Assembly (NCBI RefSeq): GCF_014196505.1
Contig: NZ_JACIDW010000014.1
Coordinates: 1 to 64,000 of the forward strand
Direction: 5' to 3'
Length of the DNA: 64,000 bases
Source: Rhizobium metallidurans
Lineage (GTDB): Bacteria; Pseudomonadota; Alphaproteobacteria; Rhizobiales; Rhizobiaceae
Below are positions 61,666 through 64,000 of the stretch, piece by piece. Every line of letters begins with the position of its first letter. Position 1 is the stretch's first letter. The translations under genes and the position numbers were made by a program. The notes under the pieces were generated by a model. The model saw nothing but the letters and a program-made list of their open reading frames with translations. It was not told the DNA's origin and ran no database searches.

Positions 61666-62619
61666 TCATCTCCCCGCGGCCTGAATGGCGATCTCGGATA
61701 TGCGATCGAACGAAGGACCCGATGTCGGGATCGCGACGTCGAAGACCTCGGCGACGACCTGCGTCCAGCCGTGGATGAAATAGGTCCAGCCGTCCTCGAT
61801 GCGCAGCGACCGCTCTTTCTGCTGACGACGGGCCTGGTCGAGGAAGACGAGGTCGCCGCGATAGTTGAGATCCCAGACGACGGCGCGTTCGGGGAAGACG
61901 GCGGCATCCGTCAGGGGCGAGCCGGGCGCGTCCTTGCCGAGGCCGGTGGCATTGATGACGAGCGAGCCGGCCTTCAGGGAGGCCAGAACCTTGTCGTTGT
62001 CTTCAGGGCGTTCGGCCAGCAGATACTCGACCGGCACGTCGAACTCGACCTGCTCATGAATGCGCCTGATCTCGTCCAGGCGATGCTGGCTGCGATTGGT
62101 CACGATGATACGCGACGGCACGTTCCTGCTGCGGCTCTTTCGCATCAGATGCCAGGTCAGCGCGATCGTCGATCCGCCGGCGCCCATCGAGAACAAGTCG
62201 GCGTCGTTGTCCGCGAAGTAGGTTTCGCCGAGAAAGCCGTCGATCGACAGGCCCGACGAGATCGGATCCTTGGCGTGGCAGATCAGCTTTCCGTCCCGCT
62301 TTGAGATGCAGCTGGTTTCGTCCATCAGCAGCGCATGCGCATCGATGACATCGAACATGCCCCTGCAGGCGTGGAAGAGGTCGATCTTGTGGGTGGTGAC
62401 GAGCGCGCCCATCGACAGCGGGTCATCGCGGATGAATTCGACAGCCCTGCGATAGGCGGAGGGATCGTCGTGCAACTTGAAATCGATGCCCTTGATCGCG
62501 GCGCCCTTCAATCCAAGATAATCCGCCCAGGCGGGAAATACCTTCATGATCGAGCTTTTGCCCGTCGTCACGCCGATGAAATAGAGCGTCGGGCTGGTTG
62601 CGGGTTCGTAGGTGCTCAC
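61666..62619 (-). CDS. Shikimate/quinate dehydrogenase-like protein (AroE family)
   Basis: This 317-residue protein has an AroE-type substrate domain (FIGVTTGKSSIMKVFPAW; ALVTTHKIDLF, corresponding to the NVTxPxK motif) and a Rossmann domain with SMGAGGSTIALTWHL, VINATGLG and DLNYRGD. The N-terminal S-x-S motif that binds shikimate is changed to TGKSSI. It is longer than AroE (about 270). A sugar-acid or cyclitol substrate is likelier than shikimate, given the neighbours. It overlaps the aldolase gene by four bases. Confidence 0.82.
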   Translation of the reverse strand: MSTYEPATSPTLYFIGVTTGKSSIMKVFPAWADYLGLKGAAIKGIDFKLHDDPSAYRRAVEFIRDDPLSMGALVTTHKIDLFHACRGMFDVIDAHALLMDETSCISKRDGKLICHAKDPISSGLSIDGFLGETYFADNDADLFSMGAGGSTIALTWHLMRKSRSRNVPSRIIVTNRSQHRLDEIRRIHEQVEFDVPVEYLLAERPEDNDKVLASLKAGSLVINATGLGKDAPGSPLTDAAVFPERAVVWDLNYRGDLVFLDQARRQQKERSLRIEDGWTYFIHGWTQVVAEVFDVAIPTSGPSFDRISEIAIQAAGR

Positions 62620-63269
62620 GCGCGCTTCTCCAGAGCTTCCTTGGCGACCTTGACGGCGGCGGTCGCGTTTCTTGCAATATCCTTGAAGCGACCTTCACGA
62701 ATGTCTTCGGTCTTGGCGATCCAGGTGCCGCCCACGGCGATCACCTGGCGCAGCGCCAGCCACTCTCCGATCGTTGCCTCGGTGACGCCGCCGGTAGGGA
62801 TGAAGCGGATGCCCAGATGGGCGAAGGGGGCGGAAATGCCCGCAAGCGCCTTCGGGCCGCCCGCCACGCCGGCGGGGAAGAACTTCGCCAGTCGCACGCC
62901 GCGCGCGGCCGCAAGCGTCAGATCGGATGGCGTCATGATCCCGGGGCAGAAGGGCAGGTTTTCGGTCTTAGCGGCATCGACGATGTCGGGATCGAACCCC
63001 GGCGCCAGGGCGAAACGCGCACCGGATGCGATCGCCTTCTTCAAGTTCGCCCGGTCGAGGATGGTGCCTGCGCCGATGCACAATTCAGGGCGGGCGTCGC
63101 GCATGGCTGCGAGAACGTCGGCTGCGGCCTCGGTTCGGAAGGTGATCTCGGCCACCGGCAACCCGCCTTCAAGCAGCGCATCTGCGAGCGCCACCGCATC
63201 CGAGGCGCGCTCGATGGCGATAACGGGAACGACGCCGAGACCGGCGATGAGGTCGATAGGATGTGTCAT
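62616..63269 (-). CDS. eda: 2-keto-3-deoxy-6-phosphogluconate (KDPG) aldolase
   Basis: This 217-residue class I aldolase has the family motifs VPVIAIERASDAVALADALLEGGLPVAEITFRT, IGAGTILD, FCPGIMTPSDL and the Schiff-base Lys in RLAKFFPAG. It splits KDPG (or a related 2-keto-3-deoxy acid) to pyruvate and an aldehyde. Placement between the cupin isomerase and the AroE-like gene suggests a dedicated sugar-acid route that ends in this cleavage. This may be an additional copy to the housekeeping eda. Confidence 0.92.
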   Translation of the reverse strand: MTHPIDLIAGLGVVPVIAIERASDAVALADALLEGGLPVAEITFRTEAAADVLAAMRDARPELCIGAGTILDRANLKKAIASGARFALAPGFDPDIVDAAKTENLPFCPGIMTPSDLTLAAARGVRLAKFFPAGVAGGPKALAGISAPFAHLGIRFIPTGGVTEATIGEWLALRQVIAVGGTWIAKTEDIREGRFKDIARNATAAVKVAKEALEKRA

Positions 63270-63295
63270 GGCATTCTCCGCAATGCTCTTGTCGA

Positions 63296-63919
63296 TCAGG
63301 TGTAGGATTTCATCAGTGCGCGAACCGTGTCCTCGCTGCGCGGCTGATAGGCGGGGTTCTCGATGAGCTTCCAGCCGTCGGCTCCGTCGCTCACGACGCG
63401 GTGGCGCATGCCGCGGGAGGATTCGATGATCCCGTAATCCTGGCCGCTATCCGAGGGGTAGGCGAAAACCATCACCAGATCCTCGTTACCGATGTTGATG
63501 GAGCGATGGATCCAGAAGGGCGGCACGTAGCAGATCGTCTGCGGTCCGATCTCGACGATGCGCGTCTCGCCTGCCGGCGATTCGAGCTGCATCAGTCCGA
63601 GACCCTTCTGGCCATAGTAGATCTCAGGCCGGTCCGCCTTGGCGTGGATATGTCCGCGCGTCAGAAAGAATTCGTCGGCGATCTTGCCGGGGCTCATGCG
63701 GGTGACGCCGTAGATGAGGTCGCCGCGGTGTGTGCCGGGACGAAAATCCTCCACGTCGTAGACAACGACATCGCCGAGCTTTTCGAGCGTCGCGTCGAAT
63801 GCGGCTTCGTCGGCGTAAAGCCCGTTGAGATCGCTCAGGCGCTTCTCGTAGCGCCCGGTGTTTCCGCTCATTCCGCCGCCGATCGTGTCGACAACGCTTG
63901 AGACTGGTTCCCGCATCAT
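63296..63919 (-). CDS. Cupin-type glucose-6-phosphate isomerase
   Basis: This 207-residue protein has the metal-binding cupin motif TRGHIHAKADRPEIYYGQKG (two His, one Glu) and a later His in PPFWIHRSINIG. This is the archaeal-type phosphoglucose isomerase, also found in some proteobacteria. It is the first gene of the minus-strand operon, 26 bases before eda. The AT-rich leader at 63920-64000 should hold the promoter. Confidence 0.88.
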   Translation of the reverse strand: MMREPVSSVVDTIGGGMSGNTGRYEKRLSDLNGLYADEAAFDATLEKLGDVVVYDVEDFRPGTHRGDLIYGVTRMSPGKIADEFFLTRGHIHAKADRPEIYYGQKGLGLMQLESPAGETRIVEIGPQTICYVPPFWIHRSINIGNEDLVMVFAYPSDSGQDYGIIESSRGMRHRVVSDGADGWKLIENPAYQPRSEDTVRALMKSYT

Positions 63920-64000
63920 GATGCATCCTCCGTTTGGTAGTAAAAGTACATAAATAGATATGAAAACACGTGCAAGTGAAATTTTTAGGCTATATTGCGC
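63920..64000 (-). promoter_or_regulatory. Probable promoter region of the isomerase-eda operon
   Basis: The stretch is AT-rich and, on the minus strand, contains TATAGCCTAAAAATTTC and TATTTATGTACTTTTACTACC. The latter resembles part of HexR sites (TACTAC) but the spacing does not fit the published consensus. The region is cut by the window end. Confidence 0.35.

Noticed and set aside
63920..63990. HexR operator upstream of the isomerase-eda operon
   Set aside because: A TACTAC half-site is present, but the spacing to the TGTA half-site is four bases instead of seven, so it does not match the known consensus.
1..64000. tRNA, rRNA or CRISPR loci
   Set aside because: No T-loop-type GGTTCGAATCC context, rRNA stretch or regularly spaced repeat array was seen in any intergenic region. 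Dedicated RNA searches would be needed to exclude small ncRNAs.

Overview
The window is a 64 kb piece of a GC-rich alphaproteobacterial genome, most probably a Rhizobiaceae (Rhizobium/Sinorhizobium/Agrobacterium group). The evidence is the PhoB-type PHO box built of 11-bp repeats, the density of ABC uptake systems with dedicated catabolic operons and local regulators, and gene families common in that group (M81 peptidase, ROK regulator, heterotetrameric sarcosine oxidase, separate DhaK/DhaL subunits, HexR-like RpiR regulator). I see no rRNA, tRNA, CRISPR array, phage or replication genes. The only mobile-element trace is a broken transposase at 36.5-37.5 kb. The content looks like an accessory replicon or a catabolic region.

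Layout. (1) 1-3.9 kb: pstS-pstC-pstA-pstB-phoU phosphate uptake operon (minus strand) behind a three-repeat PHO box. (2) 4.4-14.8 kb: a minus-strand operon with an M81 (MlrC-like) peptidase, a polar-amino-acid ABC transporter, a Gfo/Idh/MocA oxidoreductase and a SIS-type sugar isomerase/deglycase, with a divergent ROK regulator and an M24-fold protein that has lost its metal ligands. This may be an uptake route for a sugar-amino acid conjugate. (3) 15.0-32.0 kb: a large N-containing-compound island. The minus strand carries an aspartase/fumarase-family lyase, soxBDAG (sarcosine oxidase), purU, an amidase, an MmgE/PrpD protein and a solute-binding protein. The plus strand carries an asparaginase-fold hydrolase and, beyond a LysR gene, an amino-acid ABC transporter followed by folD. 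The N-demethylase, PurU and FolD form a complete one-carbon disposal route. The asparaginase and the lyase both have changes at residues that bind the substrate amino group, so an N-substituted aspartate/asparagine-like substrate is my leading hypothesis. (4) 32.3-35.8 kb: a MarR regulator with a Cys/His-rich tail, an AhpD-like protein, a CPGC redoxin, a class I amidotransferase and a MOSC protein, which resembles a thiol/electrophile stress operon. (5) 35.9-37.5 kb: a small orphan protein, a gene fragment and the transposase remnant.

(6) 37.7-46.8 kb: a ribose-type ABC transporter, an SDR dehydrogenase and two DhaK/DhaL kinase pairs. In the second pair DhaK is fused in frame behind a full SorC-type transcriptional regulator (44008-46107). 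This regulator-kinase fusion is the most unusual architecture in the window. No DhaM is present. (7) 47.0-49.9 kb: a lipid/envelope operon (DUF1295 membrane protein, cyclopropane-fatty-acid-synthase-like methyltransferase, unknown membrane protein, lipocalin). (8) 50.2-51.2 kb: two small secreted proteins. (9) 51.3-58.9 kb: a Tat-exported sugar-binding protein and ThuA, divergent from a LacI regulator, a DUF2264 protein, a 2-hydroxyacid dehydrogenase and an FAD dehydrogenase. (10) 58.9-63.9 kb: a minus-strand operon of cupin phosphoglucose isomerase, KDPG aldolase, AroE-like and PGDH-like dehydrogenases, an UlaG-like metallo-hydrolase and a HexR-like regulator.

Most operons have overlapping or closely spaced genes and a local regulator with a visible inverted repeat in its promoter region. 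Pathway assignments for regions 2, 3, 6, 9 and 10 are inference from family membership and gene order. Family knowledge and residue roles quoted from model enzymes are from memory.
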